42,687 bases of DNA from Promethearchaeota archaeon (GTDB taxonomy: Archaea; Asgardarchaeota; Lokiarchaeia; Sigyniarchaeales; SOKP01): assembly GCA_019058365.1 (NCBI GenBank), contig JAHPZE010000033.1:1-42687 (forward strand). The letters run 5' to 3'. The first letter of the stretch is position 1, and each line of letters begins with the position of its first letter. Shown one piece after another: positions 34,150-42,546 of this stretch. Position numbers and translations under genes: made by a program. Under the pieces are notes generated by a model. The model did no database searches, was not told where the DNA came from, and was given only the letters and a program-made list of their open reading frames with translations.

Positions 34150-35997
34150 TTAAAGTTCTTTTAAAGCCAGTTTTTTCAATTTTTCTTGATTTGGCTTTCC
34201 AGTTTCGAGATCCCATTCTCTATAATTATAATACTCTTTTTTTAATTGCTCAAAGTTAGGTGATTTACCAGCGCATTCCATTGCTTTTAGTGGTTCAAGC
34301 AGGATTTTTGGTAATCGATCATCTTTGGGAGAAATCCCCATTTTTAGATTAAATAGTCTTTTTATCATGAAAATTCTTTCACCATAATCTTTAAGTTTTT
34401 CAATATCACAATTTAGCCCTATAGCTGTTTGTACTAATCTAGCAATTATTGATGGTAGTGGATTCGCGAAAACACACATAATTAATGAACTATAAAGAGA
34501 ACGATAATCTTGAGCTCTAGAACTCATTATAGCCATTTCTGAATCATCCTTAAATTTATCAATAGTTTCTATTCCAAATTCTTCAAGAGGAGTTCCTAAT
34601 AAAATAGTACACATATCACAAGAATTATGGCAAGGACCTCTAGGAGGAGCTATTGCATATGCTATTACCATACCGAAATTAGATCTTAGATCATGATATG
34701 GTACTTCCATTCCATATACTGTTGCTATTTCATCTTGATTTATATTAAATTCTTTCCCTATTGCATCAGATCCCTCAGCTAATAAATCCCCTATACCTTC
34801 TCTTAGTGATATTTTTTCAATCATCTCTAAAGCAGGATTAATATCCCCCCATTTAGGATTCAATCCATTTATTTGTTCAGAACTGATTTTGCCCGAACCA
34901 TATAAATAATATATAAATGCTATTATACTACTACAACTAATTGTATCAATCCCATAATCGTTACATAATACATTTGCTTTTACAATTGATTCTATATTAT
35001 CATTTAAAATCATAGAGCCAAAACCAGCGAGAGTTTCATATTCTGGAGCCTCAACCTCTCCATCAGTTTTATAGATTCCTGTTTTTACAAGAGCTTTTTT
35101 AGCACATCCAATAGGACACGAAAAGCAGGGATATTTCCGTTTAATAGTTTTTTCTAGAGCCGTCATTCCAGAAATATTGTAAGCACCTTCCCATTCTTCA
35201 CCAAGGGTCCAATATTTCTTAGGTATTTCTCCAGTTGAATTCCATAAGTCTATACCGGCAGATGTACCAATATCACCATACATTTTGGATGTAAATGCTT
35301 GATTCACATCATTTAATGCTTTCTGGACTGATACTTTGAACTTTTCTGAGTCTGCAACTTCATATTGTTTTTTTTTACCTCGAACAGTTATAGCTTTTAA
35401 CCTTTTTGAACCCATGACTGCCCCCATTCCCGTTCTTCCCGCGGCTTTCTCTTCCGAGGCAATTATAGCATACTTAACTAAATTTTCGCCCGCCTGTCCG
35501 ATGCATGCAATCCTAGTTAAAGGTGAATCTGATTTTTCTTTTAATATTTTTGAAGTTTCTAATATCCCCTTTCCCCATAGAAATACTGCATCCTTAATCT
35601 TAGTACCATCTTCCGTAATTTTAAGATAAACAGGATTTCTTGAAGCACCTTTAATAATAATACCATCATAGCCTGCTTTCTTAAGCTCTGGACCAAAGTA
35701 TCCTCCACAATTAGATTCTCCCCAAATTCCTGTATAAGGAGATTTTGCACATACAACAAATCTTCCACTTGTTGGAATAGTTGAGCCGCAGAATGGGCCC
35801 GTCATAAACATTAAAATATTTCCTGGAGATAAAGGATCTGTATCTTTTTCGAGATAATCATAAAGATATCTACAACAATATCCAGCACCTCCAAGAAAAT
35901 CTTTTGCGATCTCTTCATTAAGCGATTCTTCAGAAATTTCTTGGTTAGATAAATTAACTATTAATAATTTGCCTGCAAACCCTTTCAGAGCCCCCAT
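34150..35997 (-). CDS. aor: Aldehyde:ferredoxin oxidoreductase (tungsten)
   Basis: Oxidises aldehydes to carboxylic acids with ferredoxin as acceptor, or the reverse, using a tungstopterin and a [4Fe-4S] cluster. It has 615 residues, the normal AOR length. Domain 1 has GKLLIVNLSNQEI and GPFCGSTIPTSGRF; the pterin region shows AAGRTGMGAVMGSKRLKAI. Cluster ligands are Cys291, Cys294, Cys298 (C-x2-C-x3-C) and Cys508 in LIMCVF. APEYETLAGFG is the conserved segment after the first cluster motif. It lies 35 bases downstream of the iron alcohol dehydrogenase gene on the same strand, giving an alcohol to aldehyde to acid path. The subfamily (AOR, FOR or other) cannot be decided by eye. Confidence 0.94.
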   Translation of the reverse strand: MGALKGFAGKLLIVNLSNQEISEESLNEEIAKDFLGGAGYCCRYLYDYLEKDTDPLSPGNILMFMTGPFCGSTIPTSGRFVVCAKSPYTGIWGESNCGGYFGPELKKAGYDGIIIKGASRNPVYLKITEDGTKIKDAVFLWGKGILETSKILKEKSDSPLTRIACIGQAGENLVKYAIIASEEKAAGRTGMGAVMGSKRLKAITVRGKKKQYEVADSEKFKVSVQKALNDVNQAFTSKMYGDIGTSAGIDLWNSTGEIPKKYWTLGEEWEGAYNISGMTALEKTIKRKYPCFSCPIGCAKKALVKTGIYKTDGEVEAPEYETLAGFGSMILNDNIESIVKANVLCNDYGIDTISCSSIIAFIYYLYGSGKISSEQINGLNPKWGDINPALEMIEKISLREGIGDLLAEGSDAIGKEFNINQDEIATVYGMEVPYHDLRSNFGMVIAYAIAPPRGPCHNSCDMCTILLGTPLEEFGIETIDKFKDDSEMAIMSSRAQDYRSLYSSLIMCVFANPLPSIIARLVQTAIGLNCDIEKLKDYGERIFMIKRLFNLKMGISPKDDRLPKILLEPLKAMECAGKSPNFEQLKKEYYNYREWDLETGKPNQEKLKKLALKEL

Positions 35998-36032
35998 AAT
36001 ATAATTCCCCTTCTTAAATTATAGTAATGGTT

Positions 36033-37232
36033 TTAAAAATCAATATCTTTTCCTTCGTAAGCATAATAATATATTTTCCTGTAATATTCATCTGTAATTG
36101 ATCTTGGGGTCATTACACTTGTAGCGTCTTGAAAACAACAAGCAACTAACATATCAATATTATTCTCAAAATCTGTTCTTGAAACTCCTAAATCTTGTAA
36201 TTTAGCGGGAAAATCAACCGTCTTTTGTAGTTCTTTGATTTTATCGACAGCTTTAAATGCTGCTTTTTTGTTATCTTCATCCCATTTAGTCCATCCCAGC
36301 TGTTTAGCAATTTTAGAATATATTTCTAAGGTCTCATCATCTTTATCAGGATTATTCAGACAAAATTGTGAGATATATGGAAGTAAAATTCCAACTGTTT
36401 TTCCATGATGTGTATGAAAGACAGCACCCCAACTATGACCCATACCATGACCAATATGAACTTGAGAGTTGCTGAAAGCTAAACCAGCCATAGTAGCTGC
36501 TTGATGTAGGTAATCTCTTGCTTCCAGATTTTTCCCATCTTTGTAGACAATTGGCAAATATTTAAAAATAAGCTCTATAGCTTTTAAACCCATTGCATTT
36601 GAAAATTCATTCTTCCAATTAGACACCATACCTTCAATAGCATGAGATAAGGCATCAAAAGCCGTATCGACTGTTAAATTTGGAGGCATACCCTTAGGAA
36701 AGATAGGATCCACTATAGCATACGTAGGAGTGATTCCCCTGTGAGCATAAATAAACTTTTTCCATATATCATCCTCAAGTCGAGAAATAATTGTTCCATT
36801 TGTTGCCTCTGAACCTGTTCCCGAAGTAGTTGGAATTGCAATAAATTTAGCTTTTTTACCAGTCTCATACAAATCAGATCTAAAAAGATGAATATCATCA
36901 ATGTTCAATTCTGGAAATTCATATAAAACCCATGTTGTTTTCCCAGTATCTATAACAGATCCTCCACCTAAAGCTATAATTAAGTCGGGAGAATAAAAAT
37001 TACACTGTTCTCTCGCCTTTAAAACGCCTTGTTCCCTTGGATCAGGAATAACTTCATTAAATACTTGGAATTTTTTACCAAATTTTTCTAATTTTTCTGT
37101 CAATATTTTAAGATAACCTAATTTTTCAATATTTTTATCAGTAACAATAAAACATTTATTACCCTTAATATTTTGAATAAAATCAAGGCTATCTTCTCCA
37201 TAAATTATATTTGGACTGTAGAAATACCACAT
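36033..37232 (-). CDS. Iron-containing alcohol dehydrogenase
   Basis: NAD(P)-dependent interconversion of alcohols and aldehydes. It has 399 residues. The nucleotide loop GGGSVIDTGK is at 89-98 and the IPTTSGTGSEAT signature at 133-144. Iron ligands are Asp193 and His197 (AFDALSHAIE), His262 (HIGHGMGHSWG) and His276 (HTHHGKT), matching the group III ADH pattern. It is the probable partner of the aldehyde oxidoreductase 35 bases downstream, and belongs to the minus-strand run that starts with the CrtI-like gene. It could also serve as an aldehyde reductase when growth is fermentative. The substrate is unknown, although the SCP2-like gene upstream suggests a hydrophobic one. Confidence 0.93.
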   Translation of the reverse strand: MWYFYSPNIIYGEDSLDFIQNIKGNKCFIVTDKNIEKLGYLKILTEKLEKFGKKFQVFNEVIPDPREQGVLKAREQCNFYSPDLIIALGGGSVIDTGKTTWVLYEFPELNIDDIHLFRSDLYETGKKAKFIAIPTTSGTGSEATNGTIISRLEDDIWKKFIYAHRGITPTYAIVDPIFPKGMPPNLTVDTAFDALSHAIEGMVSNWKNEFSNAMGLKAIELIFKYLPIVYKDGKNLEARDYLHQAATMAGLAFSNSQVHIGHGMGHSWGAVFHTHHGKTVGILLPYISQFCLNNPDKDDETLEIYSKIAKQLGWTKWDEDNKKAAFKAVDKIKELQKTVDFPAKLQDLGVSRTDFENNIDMLVACCFQDATSVMTPRSITDEYYRKIYYYAYEGKDIDF

Positions 37233-37341
37233 ATTTTTCCCCTATAAAATTAGTATTAATGTTTTGAATATACTCCTTAAATAAAAACTATTTTTCTTTG
37301 AAAAATCCATTCTGATAAAAAAAAATAAAGTTAGAATATTT

Positions 37342-37743
37342 TTATAAAAATTCAAATTCGAAGCGACCAAGACTGTTCACAATCTCTAACGCAGCTTTAG
37401 TATGACGCATTAATTTAGCCATGTCGCCTTCAAGTCTTAATTTACCAGCCATTATAGCTCTTATTGGATCAATTTCTTTTTTCGTAACAGCTACAAAATT
37501 ATCATAAGGTCCAGCCATGGTATATTCTGTTTCTATTTCTTCACTTTCTGGTACAAGTCTAGTTCCTGTACATTCTCCGTGATATAATCCGATAAATACT
37601 CTAACTACGTGATCTAAATTACCACTAGGTTCGATAACAAGAAGCATATTCCCTTCCCAAGTAAGAGCTGATGGTTTGTAATCTGGATTTTCATTTATAG
37701 CCTTACCGAATGCTTCAACCCATTCTTCTGATAATATTTTCAT
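37342..37743 (-). CDS. SCP2-like lipid-binding protein
   Basis: A 133-residue sterol-carrier-protein-2 type fold, which binds acyl or isoprenoid chains in a hydrophobic tunnel. Recognised from the C-terminal half: DPIRAIMAGKLRLEGDMAKL followed by an amphipathic helix (LMRHTKAALEIVNSLG), and an N-terminal ALTWEGNMLLVIEPSG strand pair. The ATG at 37743 is preferred; the GTG three codons upstream forms part of the GTGAT ribosome site. It is located between the flavin reductase and iron alcohol dehydrogenase genes. In eukaryotes SCP2 domains work with branched-chain and sterol side-chain oxidation enzymes, so it may deliver hydrophobic substrates to the neighbouring enzymes. Confidence 0.8.
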   Translation of the reverse strand: MKILSEEWVEAFGKAINENPDYKPSALTWEGNMLLVIEPSGNLDHVVRVFIGLYHGECTGTRLVPESEEIETEYTMAGPYDNFVAVTKKEIDPIRAIMAGKLRLEGDMAKLMRHTKAALEIVNSLGRFEFEFL

Positions 37744-37824
37744 TCTTATCACTTTTATATTTCTTCATAATTTTTTAATATATTAATTGGTAAAATTGAA
37801 TTTAAGATTTCAATTTTTTTAAAT

Positions 37825-39024
37825 TTAGATTAAAGTTAAATCAATATGTATATCAGTTAAAGGATATGAAACACATGGATGAATATAACCATAATCTTGA
37901 TCAATTTCTCTTATTGTCACTTCTGGGAGCGTGAATATTTTACCTGATACAAGTTTAGTTCTACACAAAGCACATGCCCCTGAACGGCATCCATTATTAA
38001 TACTTATGCCTAACTCTTTTTCTCTTTCAAGTGTATTTAATAAAGGCTCAACACATGGAGCTTCAATTACTTTCTTAATACATTTTCCTTGTTGTATGAG
38101 TTCAATAGTAATCTTTATAGCATTTGAAGATGTAATATCTTTTGGCCATCCTGTTATTCCTGTTACATCATCAGGAACACCATAAGATTCATATATAATA
38201 CGATGTGGGGGGACCCCTAATTCTTTCATTTGTTCTTTTATGAATGAATACATTGCGCGATTTCCAACTATATAAAAGAATTTGTTTTCAACCAATTTTA
38301 TCTGATCTAAAATCTTATCTTTTGTAATAAATCCACAGGCACCATCCCAATTTGGTCCCGGTTCTGACAGAATATATTGAACTCTGATGTTAGAGCGTCT
38401 TGTCACTAAATCTTCAAGTTCATCTTTAAATAAAATATGATCCTCAGATAAACATCCAAATAACAGCCAAATATTCAATCCTAAGTTCCGTTGAGAGATA
38501 TCTCTTAATAATGAAATGAATGGTGTAATTCCAGAACCACCAGCAATAAAAACTAAATCTTTTCCATGAAAAACACGATTATAATACAATTCCCCTAAAG
38601 GTTCTGTCGCTTCTAATATATCTCCAACTTTTAAGGTATCAAGTAAATAGATACTAACAAAACCTCCCTCTTTTCTTTTTACTCCTAATTCATAATAAGC
38701 AAGTTGATTTGGAGACGAAACAAGTGAAAAAGGTCTAGATGTTCTTACACCATTAATTTCCACATTGAGACCAATATATTGACCTGCTCTGAATGGTGCT
38801 AATGGTTTGTCATACCTTGCTGAAACGAAACGGAATAGCTTAGTATCTTTAGAAAGTTCTTGTATGTCTGTGATTTGCAATAATTGCTTTTCTGGATGAA
38901 TACGTTCACAAAGATTTTCCAATCCATCAAAGTAATATGGAATTGGCTCAACTTCATCTCGCCACTTTTTTAATTTTTCAAGTTTCTGATATTTTTTTAC
39001 ATCATTCATTATCTCTTTTTCCAT
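37825..39024 (-). CDS. Flavin reductase with C-terminal [2Fe-2S] ferredoxin domain
   Basis: A 399-residue electron-transfer protein of the ferredoxin-NAD(P)+ reductase family. The FAD domain has RPFSLVSSP (97-105) and the NAD(P) domain AGGSGITPFISLLRDI (161-176) with LFGCLSEDHILFKDEL. The C-terminal plant-type ferredoxin has Cys346, Cys351, Cys354 and Cys384 (C-x4-C-x2-C-x29-C). The domain order FAD, NAD, [2Fe-2S] is the one seen in PaaE-type reductases. It is separated by only three bases from the CrtI-like gene, so it is probably the redox partner of that enzyme. There is no oxygenase gene in the window. The first 45 residues are an extra charged segment. Confidence 0.9.
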   Translation of the reverse strand: MEKEIMNDVKKYQKLEKLKKWRDEVEPIPYYFDGLENLCERIHPEKQLLQITDIQELSKDTKLFRFVSARYDKPLAPFRAGQYIGLNVEINGVRTSRPFSLVSSPNQLAYYELGVKRKEGGFVSIYLLDTLKVGDILEATEPLGELYYNRVFHGKDLVFIAGGSGITPFISLLRDISQRNLGLNIWLLFGCLSEDHILFKDELEDLVTRRSNIRVQYILSEPGPNWDGACGFITKDKILDQIKLVENKFFYIVGNRAMYSFIKEQMKELGVPPHRIIYESYGVPDDVTGITGWPKDITSSNAIKITIELIQQGKCIKKVIEAPCVEPLLNTLEREKELGISINNGCRSGACALCRTKLVSGKIFTLPEVTIREIDQDYGYIHPCVSYPLTDIHIDLTLI

Positions 39025-39027
39025 TTC

Positions 39028-40581
39028 TTACCACCTCTCTTCTTTTTCATCTCTTAAATACATTCCAGCAGCAATCCTCCCGCTAAGAATGCTTGTAGAG
39101 AATCCACCACCGACATTAGTCCAAGCACCACTCTGATATAATCCTGGAATTGAGCCTCGGCTTTTTAATCGCAGTGTTGGACCATTTAAAAGATCTTGAG
39201 TATATCCATAGATGGCCCCTTCTATATTTTTTGAATATCGATAATATGTTAGAGGAGTTGCAGCTTCTGCTACTTCTATATACTCACGAATATCTGGACA
39301 AATAGTTTTTTCGACCAATTCAACCATTTTGTCAGCAATATAATCTTTAACTCTAAAATATTGATCAGGAGAAATTGATTGCCATAATTTACCCATTTGT
39401 AATGTAGTAAGAACAAGTTGGGTTGTTCCTGGAGGTGTGATATCATTATAAATATGATTATAGCAAGCGGCTACCATATATTTAGGAGGTTCTAACTTAG
39501 TAAACGTTTCATATGCTTTATTTAAATCATCTGTTTCATTAATAAACATCTCATGAACATTCAATCCCAAATCTTTATATGGAGCGTTTAACCCTATATA
39601 AACTGAGAATGCAGACGGCCCTATTTCTGGAGCATAAATCTTTTTTTTATAATTATCCGGTACGATATCTTTGGGAAGCATCTTCATTGTTGTACATATT
39701 GGATTAACATTTGAAATTACTGCTTTACATTCATAAATGTCACCATTAATAAGTTCAACACCACACACTCTCCCCTTTTGAACTAGTATTCGGTTAACTA
39801 AAGCATTATACCTAATATTACCTCCTAATTCTTCAAAAGCTTTCACAATAGCAGTTGTAAAAGCATGTGATCTTCCCATCGGAAAAGCAGCACCCCATCT
39901 TAAATATGTAATTAACATAGCAATGAATGCATAGGCGTTTAATCTAGAAGGAGGTAACCCCAAATATCCCCACAATTGTGCAATAATTGCCATCAAGCGT
40001 TTATCAGTAAAGAATTTATCGAATACCTCTTGTAATGTAAGCCCAGAAACCCGTACAAGCCAAGGATGTTCCTTAAGAACTTCTGCCTGTGAATATTGAC
40101 CTCTTCTTCTCACCATAAATTCAATACCATCTAATACTTTTCGACACATATCTATAAATTCCTCTATTCCCTTTTTCTCAGAGGGAAAAAGTTCTATGAG
40201 TTTCTCAGTATATTCTTCTAGTCCGATAGGTAAGGTAACATCATATCCATCTAAAAATACACTTCTATAAAATTCTGGAATTTGTTTGAATTGGATTTTG
40301 TTCGGAATTACTCCTATTTTCTCTAAAAATCGGTATAAGCTACCTTTATTGGCTTCTGTACCAATATCACTTAATTCATGTAAAGCACCCTCAAATTCAA
40401 AACGCCCCCTAACAAAGGATGTAGCAAAACCTCCCGGGACATTATGTTTTTCCAATAATAATACTTTCTTCCCAACAAGAGCAAGTTGACAAGCAGCACC
40501 AAGTCCTCCGAGACCAGCACCAATGACAATTATTGGATAGGTGCCCACCACTCTACTTTCATCATAAATACTATCATTCAT
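39028..40581 (-). CDS. CrtI/retinol-saturase-like FAD oxidoreductase
   Basis: A 517-residue flavoprotein of the phytoene desaturase/carotenoid isomerase/retinol saturase group, which adds or removes hydrogens on isoprenoid chains. The FAD loop is GAGLGG (21-26), followed by LLEKHNVPGGFATSF; further landmarks are FEGALHELSD, PMGRSHAFTTAIVKAFEELG, VISNVNP and the C-terminal GSIPGLYQSGAWTNVGGGFSTSILSG. The frame is open for 23 more codons to a TTG at 40650, but the ATG at 40581 fits the family start better. It is the first gene of a run: this gene, the [2Fe-2S] reductase (three-base gap), SCP2-like, iron ADH, AOR. No phytoene synthase is nearby, so carotenoid synthesis is not indicated. A prenyl-chain (de)saturase is a reasonable guess. 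Confidence 0.85.
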   Translation of the reverse strand: MNDSIYDESRVVGTYPIIVIGAGLGGLGAACQLALVGKKVLLLEKHNVPGGFATSFVRGRFEFEGALHELSDIGTEANKGSLYRFLEKIGVIPNKIQFKQIPEFYRSVFLDGYDVTLPIGLEEYTEKLIELFPSEKKGIEEFIDMCRKVLDGIEFMVRRRGQYSQAEVLKEHPWLVRVSGLTLQEVFDKFFTDKRLMAIIAQLWGYLGLPPSRLNAYAFIAMLITYLRWGAAFPMGRSHAFTTAIVKAFEELGGNIRYNALVNRILVQKGRVCGVELINGDIYECKAVISNVNPICTTMKMLPKDIVPDNYKKKIYAPEIGPSAFSVYIGLNAPYKDLGLNVHEMFINETDDLNKAYETFTKLEPPKYMVAACYNHIYNDITPPGTTQLVLTTLQMGKLWQSISPDQYFRVKDYIADKMVELVEKTICPDIREYIEVAEAATPLTYYRYSKNIEGAIYGYTQDLLNGPTLRLKSRGSIPGLYQSGAWTNVGGGFSTSILSGRIAAGMYLRDEKEERW

Positions 40582-40720
40582 AAAAAATAATTCTATTAGA
40601 TAACATTTAAAATTATAGATTTTAGATATTAAAATTACATTTTTTAACAAATAAGAAAAAGAGAATAGTAATTTCTCTTTTGAATGAAGAGTTTACTATA
40701 GATTTTATTAAATTATTTGT

Positions 40721-41536
40721 TTAACGTCCAATAAATATAGGATCTCTTTTTTCTTTAATAGATTTCATAGATTCGCTAAAATCTTTTGAAGTAAAAGCCT
40801 TTCTCAATGCTCTATTCTCCAAATCTAATGTTCTCTCTAATATATCTTTAAAATAAGAATGCATTGTTTTTTTCATTAGCTTTAATGATAAAGATGCACC
40901 TTTAGGAGGGATTAACCTTAAAGCTTGTTCTCTAGCATAAGGTATTAGTTCGTCTGGTGGGAGGATTTTGTTGACGAGTCCTAGTTCATATGCTCTCTGT
41001 GCCGTAATTTCTTCACCAAAATAACAAATTTCTTTTGCTTTTTGAAAACCGACTAATAATGGTAAAAGAAATGAACATGCAAATTCAGGTACTATCGCTC
41101 TTTTGGAGAAAAAAAATCCCAGCCAAGCATCTTCTGCCATAAAAATCAAATCCGCACAAGCTAAAGGCATAGTTATTCCGCCTCCTATAGCCATACCATT
41201 AATTGCAGCTATAACTGGCTTATTAAAATCCCAAAATTTCATACACACCTTTTTTTGTGCGATATCCATGATATCAATTTCTGGATATTTTCTCATTTCT
41301 TCCATCATTTCTGGTTTAAAATATCCTCCAGAGGTAAAAGCATTTCCTCTAGGATCTCCCGTAATGATTAGCACTTTAGCATTTTTATCCTTATCCATAT
41401 CCTCTAGAACTGTATACAATTCTAAAAAACTAATATAAGTTACAGCATTTCTTCCCTCGGGTCTTGAAATAGTTGCTGTACAAATTCCATTATCTTCCTT
41501 TTCATAAATAATATCTTCAAAATCTTCTATTCGCAT
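40721..41536 (-). CDS. Enoyl-CoA isomerase-like crotonase
   Basis: A 271-residue crotonase-fold enzyme. The oxyanion segments are NAFTSGGYFKPE and INGMAIGGGITMPLACAD. The two hydratase glutamates are missing (Thr and Phe at those positions). However, Glu151 in IVPEFACSFLLPLLVG lies where peroxisomal-type delta3,delta2-enoyl-CoA isomerases have their single catalytic Glu. It therefore more likely moves double bonds than hydrates them. This complements the dienoyl-CoA reductase-like enzyme and the hydratase in the same block, as needed for unsaturated chains. It is separated from the CrtI-like gene by 140 bases on the same strand and could be the first gene of that long minus-strand run. Confidence 0.88.
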   Translation of the reverse strand: MRIEDFEDIIYEKEDNGICTATISRPEGRNAVTYISFLELYTVLEDMDKDKNAKVLIITGDPRGNAFTSGGYFKPEMMEEMRKYPEIDIMDIAQKKVCMKFWDFNKPVIAAINGMAIGGGITMPLACADLIFMAEDAWLGFFFSKRAIVPEFACSFLLPLLVGFQKAKEICYFGEEITAQRAYELGLVNKILPPDELIPYAREQALRLIPPKGASLSLKLMKKTMHSYFKDILERTLDLENRALRKAFTSKDFSESMKSIKEKRDPIFIGR

Positions 41537-41613
41537 AATTAATAATAAATTAAATTTTTGATATTGAATAAATTTTGAATTTTGGAATATTTAAATTTAA
41601 TTTTAATTTAATC

Positions 41614-42546
41614 TTAATCTAAAGGAAAAGAGAGTTTATTTATTGGATGCTTATTATTTATTATTTTATTTCTAAATGTTATTCTTGAATTTAAAGCAAT
41701 CATTGCATCTACGATGGCAACAGCAGGAAAGATGTATTCTGCTTTTTTCAATGCCCCATATATTATATAATCAGCACCCATGGCCTGAGCTAATGCTGAT
41801 CCGGTAGTCTCACATGCTTTTTTAAAATCACCATTAAATATCCTATTTTTTATACACCATCTACCAATTATTCCAGTGGGAGCGGTTCCAGCTGGGAAAC
41901 CAAATTCTTGTTTCAGACCATATATTCCTCTTGAGGCAATTCCTATTGTAGGGAGTTCAAGTACATTTGTAAATAATAAAATATTCTTAATTCCTGCTGT
42001 TTGAGCTTTTTCAATTAAACCAATGTTCTCATCTTTTCCTAATAAAATATCTATCATTCCATTGATTTTGGGATTCCTTGGATTTAAAGATTGAATTAAT
42101 GCAGATTTAACGTGATATTTTTTTATAGCTAATATTTCATTATCTATAACAGCATAATTAATAGAATTATAGATTAATCTTTCAATTAATCCAATTTCTT
42201 CAATATATTTTAGGAGGTTTATTCTAATATTAGTTGGTGCATTTAGTAAAAATGGATCTTTAGTCAAGCCCGATACGAAATCAATATATTTTTGAAGCGC
42301 AAGTTCATTAGTTCCATTAATATCTAGCATACAAGGATTTCCACTTTTATCAGAAATTTCTTTTTGATAATAAATTAGTCTTTCTGCCTCCTTTTTATTT
42401 ATAACACCCAGTTTTTCGTTTAATACTAATTTATCTCCTTTACAAAAAATACTGCCAATTAAAACTGTAGGATTCTCACTTATTTTCCCGCCTAATTTAA
42501 TTCCACAAATATTCAAAATTTTTTGTTCTTTTTTAAAATTCATCAT
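41614..42546 (-). CDS. mtrH: MtrH-like methyl-H4MPT:corrinoid methyltransferase
   Basis: A 310-residue homologue of subunit H of tetrahydromethanopterin S-methyltransferase, which moves a methyl group between H4MPT and a corrinoid protein. The match is clear over the whole length: NICGIKLGG, ENPTVLIGSIFCKGDKLV, NPCMLDINGTNELALQKYID, FLLNAPTNIRINLLKY and LIERLIYNSIN, then a barrel end with GTAPTGIIGRW. The other seven Mtr subunits, coenzyme M genes and a corrinoid protein are absent from the window, so this is not evidence of methanogenesis. Stand-alone MtrH proteins in other microbes work with separate corrinoid methyltransferases or the Wood-Ljungdahl branch. Two ATG codons at the start (42546, 42543) are equivalent. 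A glycine-betaine-type MtgA role is the main alternative. Confidence 0.9.
   Translation of the reverse strand: MMNFKKEQKILNICGIKLGGKISENPTVLIGSIFCKGDKLVLNEKLGVINKKEAERLIYYQKEISDKSGNPCMLDINGTNELALQKYIDFVSGLTKDPFLLNAPTNIRINLLKYIEEIGLIERLIYNSINYAVIDNEILAIKKYHVKSALIQSLNPRNPKINGMIDILLGKDENIGLIEKAQTAGIKNILLFTNVLELPTIGIASRGIYGLKQEFGFPAGTAPTGIIGRWCIKNRIFNGDFKKACETTGSALAQAMGADYIIYGALKKAEYIFPAVAIVDAMIALNSRITFRNKIINNKHPINKLSFPLD

Noticed and set aside
39028..40581. Carotenoid biosynthesis cluster
   Set aside because: Only a CrtI-like enzyme is present; there is no phytoene synthase, cyclase or related gene, and neighbours are acyl and alcohol oxidation enzymes.
41614..42546. Evidence for methanogenesis from mtrH, mtd and ftr
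   Set aside because: No methyl-coenzyme M reductase, other Mtr subunits or coenzyme M genes are in the window; the same three genes also serve the archaeal Wood-Ljungdahl branch.
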